Assembly: GCA_001839685.1 (NCBI GenBank)
Contig: MLAK01001428.1
Location: 1-16,034 of the forward strand
DNA length: 16,034 nt
Direction: 5' to 3'
Origin: Tritrichomonas foetus
Lineage: Eukaryota; Parabasalia; Tritrichomonadida; Tritrichomonadidae
The notes beneath the pieces were generated by a model. That model saw only the letters and a list, made by a program, of their open reading frames with translations, had not been told where the DNA came from and did not search any database. Position 1 is the stretch's first letter; every line of letters starts with the position of its first letter. Below are positions 9,301 to 15,934 of this stretch, piece after piece. The translations under genes were made by a program, and so were the position numbers.

Positions 9301-10440
9301 CATCCATTCATGGATTTTGTAAAAGATCAATTAAGATCAATGATTGTTCTTGATTCTCAAAGATATGCTGCTTATTATGCATTAGATTCGATTTTCCGTG
9401 CACCACAAAGAGTAACGATCGCAAAAGATGTTCCACAATCCGTACCAAACTTGTTTGTGTTAGTTGCTAATGAACGAAACGAAACTGTTGTTCAACTTAT
9501 CATTAATTTGATCACACATGCTTTACAGTGCATTTTGTATGGAACACAAGAAGACTTTCCAATTGATGAATTTGTTTATCGTCTGTTTTTCGAAGATGAA
9601 AAAGTAGCTATATGTGGAAGTATAATGAAATCAATTGCACGACAATGTGGAGATTGCTTAACACCAGATTTATCTCCATTTATTCTATTCGCATCATGTT
9701 TTGAAGAAGATTCGAAAGAATTTTCTATTTTAATTCGTGATGAAATTCCACTTTCTGTTCAAGTGAATTCTCATCCACAAAAATTCATTGATTTCGCATT
9801 CACTCGCGGAATAACTGCATCCAAAGCGCTATATAAGCCAATTGGTGCCAAAATGTTGGTAAAAGTTGTTTCATCAATGAGTAATGAAACCAAAAATAAA
9901 ATTTCCATCGAATTAATTAATAAAATATTAAGTGTATTAAGTGGGAGACTATTTCCATTTAAAGAATGCTTAATTGAAGCAATTAGTGAACTTGTTGGAA
10001 ACTTTACTGTGACAAAAGAACTTGTTGATCAGCTTGAAGCTTTTGCAATGAGACCAAAAAGTGTTTTCAGAGCAGCTGCAATTGATTGTCTTAGAAAAAT
10101 AGATTCTACTTCTTCGTATAACATTAATAAAGAAAATTTATTAAAGATAATGATTGATGCCATAGTTAACGGTGCCACTGTTGCACAAGTATCTGCAGCA
10201 AATTGCGCATCATTGATCAAAGAAAACAATGAAAAAGGTTTTCAAGAATTTATTCTTAAAACTTATGAAAAAATGAACACAGTAGAATTTGAAAATGCTG
10301 AAAGTTTTTGTAAAATGGTTCTTTCACTCCCCGAACATCAAATTCCAGATTTATTTGACAAGACTCGATTCTTAAAACTTGTGGCTTCTTCCAAAGAAAA
10401 AACGGCAAATGTGGAAAAGTTTTTAAACAGAATTGTTTGA
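6325..10440 (+). CDS. ECM29: Ecm29-like proteasome adaptor/scaffold (HEAT-repeat protein)
   Basis: 1371 residues, almost wholly alpha-helical with HEAT-like helix pairs. No signal peptide or membrane span is seen. The first 100 residues match the conserved N-terminus of Ecm29/ECPAS: TPERLQSLITKYVPLLLLSL (about 18-37), then the KKIV...NDTLVFVRKRNEL helix pair and LPNDELINILK. Near the C-terminus, LSGRLFPFKECLIEAISELV (about 1204-1223) resembles the LxGRxWxGKExLL segment of the family. In yeast and mammals Ecm29 bridges the 20S core and 19S regulatory particle of the 26S proteasome, stabilises or checks assembly, and links proteasomes to stress and trafficking. This copy is about 480 residues shorter than the human and yeast proteins (about 1850). 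It has both ends of the family pattern, so the shortening seems to be internal or spread out. The start is the ATG at 6325; the frame before it holds only TTG codons. Confidence 0.8.
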   Translation: MESESQLDLVLLSIYNAATPERLQSLITKYVPLLLLSLDPKYKFDQKKIVKTINDTLVFVRKRNELTLPNDELINILKTSKIPLQKNVTAVFLKISLQKHPEQIDLQELMNGFSTIPANIQNDVFIAYISQIARMDPIEFIKTLQKHTDSLLKLSSDQLSNFPSFLSSNIRLFRGYPHLFYTIFMKFDNIDIDDGSVLDGESIVAQLDKDFNTFNVSQIKRTFYLLSKLNAVFPLEKIVTRTDLPYCFECLDRQLPLQKSDVIEPHISHLVAVLTEKLYEKVELKISILRTLLKKCHKSFIHNLGLFKTLFSSDDIPRATKSSIIYLFSSFIDPSMKLLNYLENKIYDGDVTALSILRQIYPFSEPRTKVIACLMISDVNFTDECRLLLHPYRLSENDGFRMCLTDDKAETPTTAELFKIIENDNKIYRYLTSTTSTRNVSAIFNFATLCKPVYPLPYDFIIHALDNCPNSANEISAFLVHISNSLPKDSNFNPKPLLEFIEKETDASIIESISRFLRWSGVEIDVEQVTKKMNGVKKVAFMAHFGCPFDECVKMLTTAGQSNLGKNCLMAMAQRGLLDKSHFDKLFPTLSKDATGVEILSTIAASDVELCEQLTAKFFEVPLINSEHIELIVSGARKLSKIVNEKFLVDLIETGMKNDKSRRNSSIFLLYLVDRLVPERLWFTARTLLFCCGAENGVVRTSGLIGLNILYRKANESQKKEIDDALLGRSKPENENAQLMSGQSRSQLIQQLLKLAPNIPTFLDFLINLIEPDFLIFSGIDIPKAENSKSGSEFSSKFFYCSFSPNETTADSFRRLWRWATDGGKKQSIPDLINAIDEDATSWDAQQQNLSCVHEIISRMSQEQTAEFFEKLTAILMKLVFSPVKEMTISGTAGLDKLVQKLGTQNLSKHLQNTLISLCAQLFDTRQPHLVIVATKWANDVIPSVEMISDMIVIYKALFAGLGATPQISEMLSGPTWPVFSKAVYRCCELELHPFMDFVKDQLRSMIVLDSQRYAAYYALDSIFRAPQRVTIAKDVPQSVPNLFVLVANERNETVVQLIINLITHALQCILYGTQEDFPIDEFVYRLFFEDEKVAICGSIMKSIARQCGDCLTPDLSPFILFASCFEEDSKEFSILIRDEIPLSVQVNSHPQKFIDFAFTRGITASKALYKPIGAKMLVKVVSSMSNETKNKISIELINKILSVLSGRLFPFKECLIEAISELVGNFTVTKELVDQLEAFAMRPKSVFRAAAIDCLRKIDSTSSYNINKENLLKIMIDAIVNGATVAQVSAANCASLIKENNEKGFQEFILKTYEKMNTVEFENAESFCKMVLSLPEHQIPDLFDKTRFLKLVASSKEKTANVEKFLNRIV

Positions 10441-10866
10441 TTCATAGATCATTTTTATTATACACATTTTATAAAGCTTGTTTAGAACAGTATATTTTTA
10501 TTCTTATGCTTTTATATTATTAACATCAGACAATATTTTTCATGAAGTGAATACATAAGTACTTCATCGACAATGAAGAAAACATATTTTATCAAATCTC
10601 ATTGAAAACAAGTCTCTACAGACTCTTTTTCCACTCTTGATGGATTTCATTGATCATCTGGAGATGATGTCCAAAATTATAAACATTTTTATTATTTCTA
10701 TAGTTTGACAAATAACTTTTTCTTCATTTATCAGAAATGAATTTTCTGACTTTATCTGGCCATTCATGGCAATGAAAATATATTATCGTGTGAAATTTTC
10801 AATTAAAATAGAATTATCTACTTTTTTTGTGAGAAAAAATGCAACAATTCTTCATCCTCATCATTA
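10441..10866 (+). other. Intergenic region before the EF-hand gene
   Basis: 426 AT-rich bases between two plus-strand genes. It holds the presumed ECM29-like poly(A) signal (TAAA at 10472-10475, 32 bases after the stop) and a TATCGTG at 10784-10790, a Myb-element-like form. An out-of-frame ATG at 10839 lies just upstream of the initiator for the next gene. No other gene or repeat is visible. Confidence 0.5.
10861..10866 (+). promoter_or_regulatory. Candidate initiator (TCATTA) of the EF-hand gene
   Basis: TCATTA directly abuts the ATG at 10867, so the +1 A (10863) is only four bases upstream. Transcription from here, or from TCATCA at 10858, would exclude the out-of-frame ATG at 10839, which would otherwise start an overlapping reading frame. 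The arrangement copies that of the coiled-coil gene. Confidence 0.5.
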
Positions 10867-11367
10867 ATGAGCCAAGCACAAACCATTGTCCCTGTTACGA
10901 TCTCTACATTCGATAAACAATACCTCGAAAGTCTTAAAGCCGATTTTGCCAACTATGATGCCGATTCCAGTGGATGCTTGGATAAAAAAGAATTTACAAA
11001 CTGGCTTACAAATAATGGAACACCAGAAAAGAAGGCTAAGCATATATTCGATATTGCTGATGCCGATAGAAATGGAAGAATCTCTTTTGAAGAATTTCGG
11101 AATTTTGCGACAACATCAGACAACATAGTAATACATGGAAACCTTGATGCATATATACAAATGGTGTTTAATGCGGTAGATAGAAAGAATACAGGCCATC
11201 TCAACTTTGCACAATTCAAGCAATTTATGAAATACATGGATACTCCCCTTGGCTTTTTCAATGCGAGGAAAATGTTCAGACAATATGATGAAGATGGCAA
11301 TGGAACAGTAGAGTTTGAAGAATTGTCCAAAATTTTGAATTTTCAAATGAACAAATCTCTGACCTAA
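10867..11367 (+). CDS. Four-EF-hand calcium-binding protein (calmodulin/centrin-like size)
   Basis: 166 residues with four regularly spaced EF-hand loops. EF1 is 31-42 (DADSSGCLDKKE), EF2 is 65-76 (DADRNGRISFEE), EF3 is 105-116 (DRKNTGHLNFAQ) and EF4 is 141-152 (DEDGNGTVEFEE). Loops 1, 2 and 4 have acidic or polar residues at positions 1, 3 and 5, Gly at 6 and Glu at 12, so they should bind calcium. EF3 has Lys at position 3 and Gln at 12, so it is likely weak or silent. The linker between the two pairs (about 82-95) is loose, not the long straight helix of calmodulin. There is no N-terminal myristoylation Gly. It is a probable cytosolic calcium sensor or buffer; the partner is unknown. The start is set by the adjacent initiator. 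Confidence 0.93.
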   Translation: MSQAQTIVPVTISTFDKQYLESLKADFANYDADSSGCLDKKEFTNWLTNNGTPEKKAKHIFDIADADRNGRISFEEFRNFATTSDNIVIHGNLDAYIQMVFNAVDRKNTGHLNFAQFKQFMKYMDTPLGFFNARKMFRQYDEDGNGTVEFEELSKILNFQMNKSLT

Positions 11368-11368
11368 A
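11365..11368 (+). terminator. TAAA poly(A)-type signal overlapping the stop of the EF-hand gene
   Basis: The TAA stop is followed by A, giving TAAA, the same stop-overlapping arrangement as at 1598-1601. A further AATAAAAATA lies at 11397-11406. Confidence 0.45.
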
Positions 11369-11583
11369 AATATGTTATGTAAAAAATCACTTTAGAATAA
11401 AAATATCATATTTTTAAGTCACGTTTTTTCATGCTTTTTATCACCGCTCTTGCTAATACAAATTCTTTTTACATGTTTGGTTTCCTTGATTACTTGGTGA
11501 CTTTCTCTCTGTTTTCACAACTTTGCTACTCCTCTTAGGTACTTTCTTAAAAATAATTATTTTTCCCTTCTGGAAAATATGGC

Positions 11584-11836
11584 ATTGTTTCTATTCTTTA
11601 TTTCATTGCTTCTTTTCTTTATTTCATTGTTTCTTTTCTTTGTTTCATTGTTTCTTTTCTTTATTTCATTGTTTCTTTTCTTTATTTCATTGTTTCTTTT
11701 CTTTATTTCATTGTTTCTTTTCTTTATTTCATTGTTTCTTTTCTTTGTTTCATTGTTTCTTTTCTTTATTTCGTTGTTTCTTTCTTTGTTTCATTTTTCC
11801 TATTTTTTATTTCATTGTTTCTTTCCATATCCTTTC
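11584..11836 (+). repeat. 21-bp pyrimidine-rich tandem repeat (minisatellite), about 12 units
   Basis: The consensus unit is ATTGTTTCTTTTCTTTATTT plus C (21 bp). Nine units start at exact 21-base steps: 11584, 11605, 11626, 11647, 11668, 11689, 11710, 11731 and 11752. A 20-base unit follows at 11773, then two diverged units at 11793 and 11814. Differences within the regular part are single bases, such as ATTTC/GTTTC in the third and eighth units. About 86% of the plus-strand bases are pyrimidines. Each unit contains a mirror-symmetric TTTCTTTTCTTT. Two plus-strand frames and one minus-strand frame stay open across it because 21 is a multiple of three. Confidence 0.97.
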
Positions 11837-11926
11837 ATTTTTATTTGTATCCCTGATCACTTTTTAGCTCCCTAAAATAGCATGAAAGAAATATCAAAGC
11901 AAATCCAAAAAAGCATCGAAAAAAAC

Positions 11927-11932
11927 TTTATT
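11927..11932 (-). terminator. AATAAA poly(A)-type signal of the quinone-reductase gene
   Basis: AATAAA on the minus strand, with its TAAA about 13 bases beyond the TAA stop at 11943. This is the expected short distance for trichomonad 3' UTRs. It lies before the minisatellite, so most transcripts should not include the array. Confidence 0.4.
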
Positions 11933-11942
11933 GCCGAGATAG

Positions 11943-12701
11943 TTACGCTGCCGCAATTGCTTCATCAAGCGATAAGTCAGGAAGGGAGCTCAAAACATGA
12001 CCCTCATTATTTCCTCCTTCGCCAACTGGCGTTTCGCCATCGCCAAATGGGATGAGTGGACGTTTATCCAAGTTTTTGACGGCTTTCTTCCATTTCTCCA
12101 TGGTTTCGGGGTCATCAAACAAGCTCTTAAACTGGGCGCATTGGTAGAAAACCTGTGATCTCAAACATGTCATTCCACAATAAGAAAAGTGGCCGCGTGT
12201 GACATGATATAATATATTCTCAATTGTGGTCAGAGGCCCTCCAGGCACGTATGATGATTCGAAGCCACCTAATGTGATCGCACACATCACCTTCTTTCCA
12301 CGAAGCGGTCCGTTGGCGCCAAAATCTGATACTGTATATCCAAAGCTATCGCAGAAGACGCGCTCTGTGTAGGCGTAGAAACATGCTGGATATCTGTAAA
12401 ACCACATTGGACCAACGACGATCATGTGTGTGCACCAGGAAACGTTCTTTTGTTGCTCGGCGATATCTGGAATTAAATTGTCGTTTTCTTTGACGTGGCT
12501 GTTTTCGTAGTCGAACTTTTCGAGTGGATAACGAGTGAAATCGGCACTCGTGGCGCATTTATCGAAGCCACATTTGTTGAGGTCAATTACACGAACTTCG
12601 TGACCATCTTCGAGAAGAGCGGAATTCGCAGCTTCAGCTAATCGATGAGCTGAGCTTAAGCCATTATCGTTGGCGTGAGCAATAACAATGAGAACTCTCA
12701 T
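11943..12701 (-). CDS. NQO-type NAD(P)H:quinone oxidoreductase (flavodoxin-like fold)
   Basis: 252 residues, close to the family's usual size of about 230-275. The fold starts at once with strand MRVLIVIAHAN (1-11) and the phosphate loop region HANDNGLSSAHRLA (9-22). Next come GHEVRVIDL (33-41), the FAD-contact segment VGPMWFYRYPACFYAYTERVF (97-117, equivalent to the PLQWF...ERVF of NQO1/2) and GKKVMCAITLGG (135-146) followed by a Gly/Pro loop. HVTRGHFSYCGM (167-178) is the typical C-terminal helix-strand. Such enzymes reduce quinones, flavins or nitro compounds by two electrons with NAD(P)H, usually as soluble FAD or FMN homodimers. I chose the ATG at 12701 because the family fold starts there. 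The in-frame ATG at 12767 lies upstream of the initiator match at 12747-12742 and adds 22 unrelated residues. An acidic, Gly-rich C-terminal tail (about 220-252) is extra. G+C is noticeably higher than in the neighbours. Confidence 0.9.
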   Translation of the reverse strand: MRVLIVIAHANDNGLSSAHRLAEAANSALLEDGHEVRVIDLNKCGFDKCATSADFTRYPLEKFDYENSHVKENDNLIPDIAEQQKNVSWCTHMIVVGPMWFYRYPACFYAYTERVFCDSFGYTVSDFGANGPLRGKKVMCAITLGGFESSYVPGGPLTTIENILYHVTRGHFSYCGMTCLRSQVFYQCAQFKSLFDDPETMEKWKKAVKNLDKRPLIPFGDGETPVGEGGNNEGHVLSSLPDLSLDEAIAAA

Positions 12702-13117
12702 TGTATCGAGTAACTTTTTCAATACAATCAATTCAGAAGTGAAGTGACATGAAATTTTAGAATTCACTTATCTTGATTTTCAACAGTTTCGAGTTTTTCT
12801 CGCAGTATTTTAATGAAAATCACTCACCAATAGCTCAATGAACAAAGTTTCTCAACCATACCCACCATATCCAACAGAATAAGAATTATATAATCATGAA
12901 TATTCAAATTACTTGATAAAGAAACATAAAATATCAAAAATAACTACTAATGATCACATTTATCTCAATTTATCTTACAGTTGGTTTCCACGTAATTTCG
13001 ATTGTTTTGATTGAATCATTTCTTCAAAATGATAGTTTCACCGATTTTTTTATAAAACAAAATAAAGGTTTAGTTAATATTATATTTAATATAAAAAGTT
13101 ATTATTTCGACATGAAC
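12702..13117 (-). other. Intergenic region between the two flavoprotein genes
   Basis: 416 AT-rich bases. It carries the 3' end of the diflavin reductase (minus-strand TAAA at 13088-13085, about 30 bases after the stop) and the promoter of the quinone reductase. The gap and the separate initiator argue against a single shared transcript. No gene or repeat is seen. Confidence 0.5.
12742..12747 (-). promoter_or_regulatory. Candidate initiator (TCACTT) of the quinone-reductase gene
   Basis: On the minus strand TCACTT fits TCA(+1)YWW, with its A at 12745, 44 bases before the chosen ATG at 12701. It lies inside the longer open frame that starts at 12767, so use of this site would exclude the upstream ATG. 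Confidence 0.4.
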
Positions 13118-14728
13118 TTAAAATGATTCAACAAACCACGTATGTTGCTTGCATGTTTTAGCTGCTGCTCCAGCATCAACACCCGTTTTTTCAATTATTA
13201 TCTGCTCAAGCACATCCTTCAATCTTTCAGGGATACCTTTTGCCGGTCCGCAGTAGTAAACTGCAGCACTGGGGTCTTTCCATGCTTCCCACACAACATC
13301 TTTGTTGTCAACAAGTGCATCAGTAATATAATACTTCTTTTCAGTTCCATGATCCCTTGAAAAGGCGTAAAAAATATCTGTTAGGGATCCTTCACTTTTT
13401 AGACCCTCAAGGATTTTTGTGAGTGGACGAATGTAGTTTTCGTGTCTGAATCCGAACAATAGAAATGTAGGTGATTTGAAGCCCCGACTCTTTCTATCTT
13501 CAATCACTGACAAAAGTGGGGCAACTCCAACGCCAACGCCAAAGAGAATCATTGGAACATCAGCTTCGGCTTTATAGATACCTTTAACAAAGCTCACTGA
13601 AACTGGTGAAGTTGAATTGACTTTAGAAAGATAATTTGTACATAGTCCATGCCTGTTATTTCCGAATTCAAGATCATGAGTAATTAATTTAATTCGATTT
13701 TCAGGTGATGGTAATGATGCAACAGAGTATGTGCGTGGTACAGTATGTGGACAACAAGAAATAAGGATGTCTAGTGGTGGCACACCATATTGTGCATATT
13801 CCTCAATGAAATCTGCAACACTTGTGTTTTGTAAATATGGAAAGAGAATATCAGGATTATGTAAAAGTTCAAGTTTCGCTTTTCCTTCTTCATCAGCGTA
13901 TTGGCGGAAGGAGTTGATCATGAACTGTGTCGGAAGACCGTTAAGGTCAATATATTGGTCAAATAGCTCCCTGATGGAAACAAGTCTTGGAATGAGGCTT
14001 TCACCTTTTATTTCATAAACCGCATCACCATTTAAACAAAGCTGAGAAATAACTTTGGAAACAACTTCCGGGTCATTTCGAGGTAATATGTCAATATGGT
14101 CACCAGCCTTTGCCTCAATGCTGTCTGGAAGTTGCATAACGTATTCGTGTGCAATTGGCCTAACATCTTCGCCGGTCAAAATTTGACTATCAAGGATATG
14201 CGCATATTGAAAATTATTTGGCGGGACGATTTGATAATTTTCGGACGACTCTGTGATAGTGAAGGAACTGGTAATTTGCGTGGCTGTTTTCGGTAATGGA
14301 AGATGCGATTCGAGTTCTCTAAACCATTTTACAAATTCGGATTCGCCATGATCAGCAGCACGAGCATCGACCTCGTAGATGCTAAACAACGGTTTCGCTT
14401 TTTTAGACTCCATTTCTTTAAATAAATCCCGGCCGGCTTGATCGTAAAGTTTGTGTTTCGAAGATCCGAGTCCTAATACAGTAAAATTCACATTACTGAA
14501 GTCCTCGTCACTTTTTTGTAATTTTGCAAAGAAACTAGCAGCATTTTCTGGAAATACTCCTTTTCCCCATGTTGAAACAATAAAAATAACGGTTTGAGCG
14601 ATAAGAATTTGGCTAATTTCGACATCGTTCATAGGTATAGCCTTGACATTGTATTTGCTCGCGACTGAAAGTGCATAATTATGTGCTTTCCCCCGAAAGG
14701 AGCCGTAGGCTACGATAGGTAATGACAT
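13118..14728 (-). CDS. Soluble diflavin NADPH reductase (cytochrome P450 reductase / sulfite reductase flavoprotein type)
   Basis: 536 residues, shorter than P450 reductase (about 680) because there is no membrane anchor and the linker is short. An N-terminal flavodoxin domain spans about 4-140: YGSFRGKAHNYA (8-19), STWGKGVFPENAA (52-64) and VLGLGSSKHKLYD (84-96). An FAD domain spans about 172-385, with PRTYS (331-335, the RxYS motif) and GLCTNYL (361-367). An NADPH domain runs from about 392 to the end: GVGVGVAP (397-404), FGFR (425-428), SRD plus KKYY (457-467; these match residues that hold the NADPH 2'-phosphate in P450 reductase) and YYCGPAKG (491-498). It ends in ...VESF, with a terminal Phe536 where P450 reductase has a flavin-stacking Trp. 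It probably passes electrons from NADPH through FAD to FMN and on to an unknown acceptor. No hydrogenosomal presequence is seen. The FMN phosphate loop lacks the usual T-G-T. Confidence 0.93.
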   Translation of the reverse strand: MSLPIVAYGSFRGKAHNYALSVASKYNVKAIPMNDVEISQILIAQTVIFIVSTWGKGVFPENAASFFAKLQKSDEDFSNVNFTVLGLGSSKHKLYDQAGRDLFKEMESKKAKPLFSIYEVDARAADHGESEFVKWFRELESHLPLPKTATQITSSFTITESSENYQIVPPNNFQYAHILDSQILTGEDVRPIAHEYVMQLPDSIEAKAGDHIDILPRNDPEVVSKVISQLCLNGDAVYEIKGESLIPRLVSIRELFDQYIDLNGLPTQFMINSFRQYADEEGKAKLELLHNPDILFPYLQNTSVADFIEEYAQYGVPPLDILISCCPHTVPRTYSVASLPSPENRIKLITHDLEFGNNRHGLCTNYLSKVNSTSPVSVSFVKGIYKAEADVPMILFGVGVGVAPLLSVIEDRKSRGFKSPTFLLFGFRHENYIRPLTKILEGLKSEGSLTDIFYAFSRDHGTEKKYYITDALVDNKDVVWEAWKDPSAAVYYCGPAKGIPERLKDVLEQIIIEKTGVDAGAAAKTCKQHTWFVESF

Positions 14729-14759
14729 TTTGGTGATTTTGGTATAAAATTTTTCTGTG

Positions 14760-14765
14760 AAATGA
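14760..14765 (-). promoter_or_regulatory. Candidate initiator (TCATTT) of the diflavin reductase gene
   Basis: On the minus strand TCATTT, with its A at 14763, lies 35 bases before the ATG at 14728. It is followed by an A/T-rich stretch (AAAAATTTTATA), the usual trichomonad layout. Confidence 0.45.
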
Positions 14766-15614
14766 AGTAAAAATAATGTTCTCGAAATTTCATAGCTTAT
14801 TATTGAATTCCTCTGAATATATTCAGAAAATAATATGAAAGATTCTATAAGAAAAATAAACCTGTTAGAAATTTGAATTAACTTAATGAGATTTTGTGGA
14901 AGAATAAATATTGCATGTGAATTTTTTTTTTCAGCGTCATTATGGATTGAAAATTCTAATAGAAAAATATTGGGAATTTGATAGTACTTTCAGAAAAAAA
15001 TCAACTAACCAAAAGCAGACAGAATTTATTATTGGCTACAAAAAGTGAAAAAGTTACCATTTCACATGTCACTTTCTACAAATTTTTCTTGTTACTGATT
15101 GAAAAACCAACCTCAGTAATTGTAAATCTTCTTCTTCTCCTCCTAGATCAATATCATTTTCTATATTTCACGTTTCATAATCATGAATTACTTTCCGGAA
15201 AAAAAAAAAATCAGCTTTCTCCAAATTATCACATCGAATTTACGACTCAATGTGTGATGATTCAATTTTGTTCTGAGATTCTTGTGTACTGGTAAGAGAT
15301 AAACATTTAATAAGGGACAAAACTCGATCATCATAAAATCGATGACATGAAAAGCTGCAAAATATCTTTGATCCATTTTCCTTGATATTTGAATTCCCTA
15401 TCGTATAAATATTTCTTTCACGAAAATCAAAATCGACCAAACGTCCATTCAATTCCTTGTATTCATTTTCCTCAGAATTCTAAGGGATTATACATCTTTG
15501 ATGAAATACAACTTAGAAGCCACTTGACAGCTTTTTTATGATGAATCTATCCAAATCTCAATGAGACCATAACTACGATTTTGAAGCAGTTATTACAGAA
15601 ACTATTTAAAATTA

Positions 15615-15715
15615 GACGACAGATCGATAAATCATTCAATTTATTATGAAATTTGAATGAATCCGTAAATCTAATTACAATCTCAAATCCGAATTTTTTC
15701 AATAGATCTATCGTC
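15615..15715. repeat. Imperfect inverted repeat (11-bp arms)
   Basis: Left arm GACGACAGATC (15615-15625) and right arm GATCTATCGTC (15705-15715) are reverse complements with one mismatch, separated by 79 bases. The right arm contains TATCGTC, a Myb-element-like heptamer. It may be two binding sites in opposite orientation, or chance. Confidence 0.35.
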
Positions 15716-15780
15716 GATTTCACTACACATCAACCAAATATTTATTGAAATTAAGTTATGAGAATTTTGACACTCACAAT

Positions 15781-15934
15781 TAGGGCTGAACTTTTTTATA
15801 ATAGCGTTTTCAAAAAAATTGTGAGGGCATTTTCTGGTGAAGTGTTTTTCTTGTATCTAGGGCTGAACTTTTTTATAATAGCGTTTTCAAAAAAATTGTG
15901 AGGGCATTTTCTGGTGAAGTGTTTTTCTTGTATC
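15781..15934 (+). repeat. Perfect 77-bp tandem duplication
   Basis: Two adjacent copies, 15781-15857 and 15858-15934, are identical over all 77 bases. Each starts TAGGGCTGAACTTTTTTATA and ends GTGTTTTTCTTGTATC. The period is not a multiple of three and contains stops, so it is not coding. Perfect identity suggests a recent duplication, strong constraint, or an assembly duplication. Confidence 0.98.

Larger units (their letters stand above)
11368..11942. other. Convergent intergenic region carrying a minisatellite
   Basis: 575 bases between the 3' ends of the EF-hand and quinone-reductase genes. Nearly half is a 21-bp tandem repeat. On the minus strand AATAAA (11932-11927) lies just past the quinone-reductase stop and is its likely poly(A) signal. 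No conserved protein-coding gene is seen. Open frames across the array are a by-product of its 21-bp period unless shown otherwise. Confidence 0.6.

Noticed and set aside
11584..11836. CRISPR array
   Set aside because: The 21-bp units are directly adjacent with no unique spacers, and the surrounding genes are eukaryotic.
12702..12767. Longer quinone reductase starting at the ATG at 12767
   Set aside because: The 22 extra residues precede the first beta strand and look unlike the family. An initiator match lies inside them (12747-12742), so the shorter form is preferred, though this is not proven.
15004..15022. ACTAAC...ACAG, intron-end-like, in the last intergenic region
   Set aside because: The spacing is longer than the fixed trichomonad 3' splice motif, with no donor and no coding exon nearby.
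14978..15295. 105-codon open frame in the gene-free region
   Set aside because: It begins at TTG, has low-complexity composition and no recognisable motif, and lies in AT-rich DNA where chance frames of this size occur.
15781..15934. Terminal repeats of a transposon
   Set aside because: The two copies are adjacent direct repeats with nothing between them, no target-site duplication and no transposase frame.
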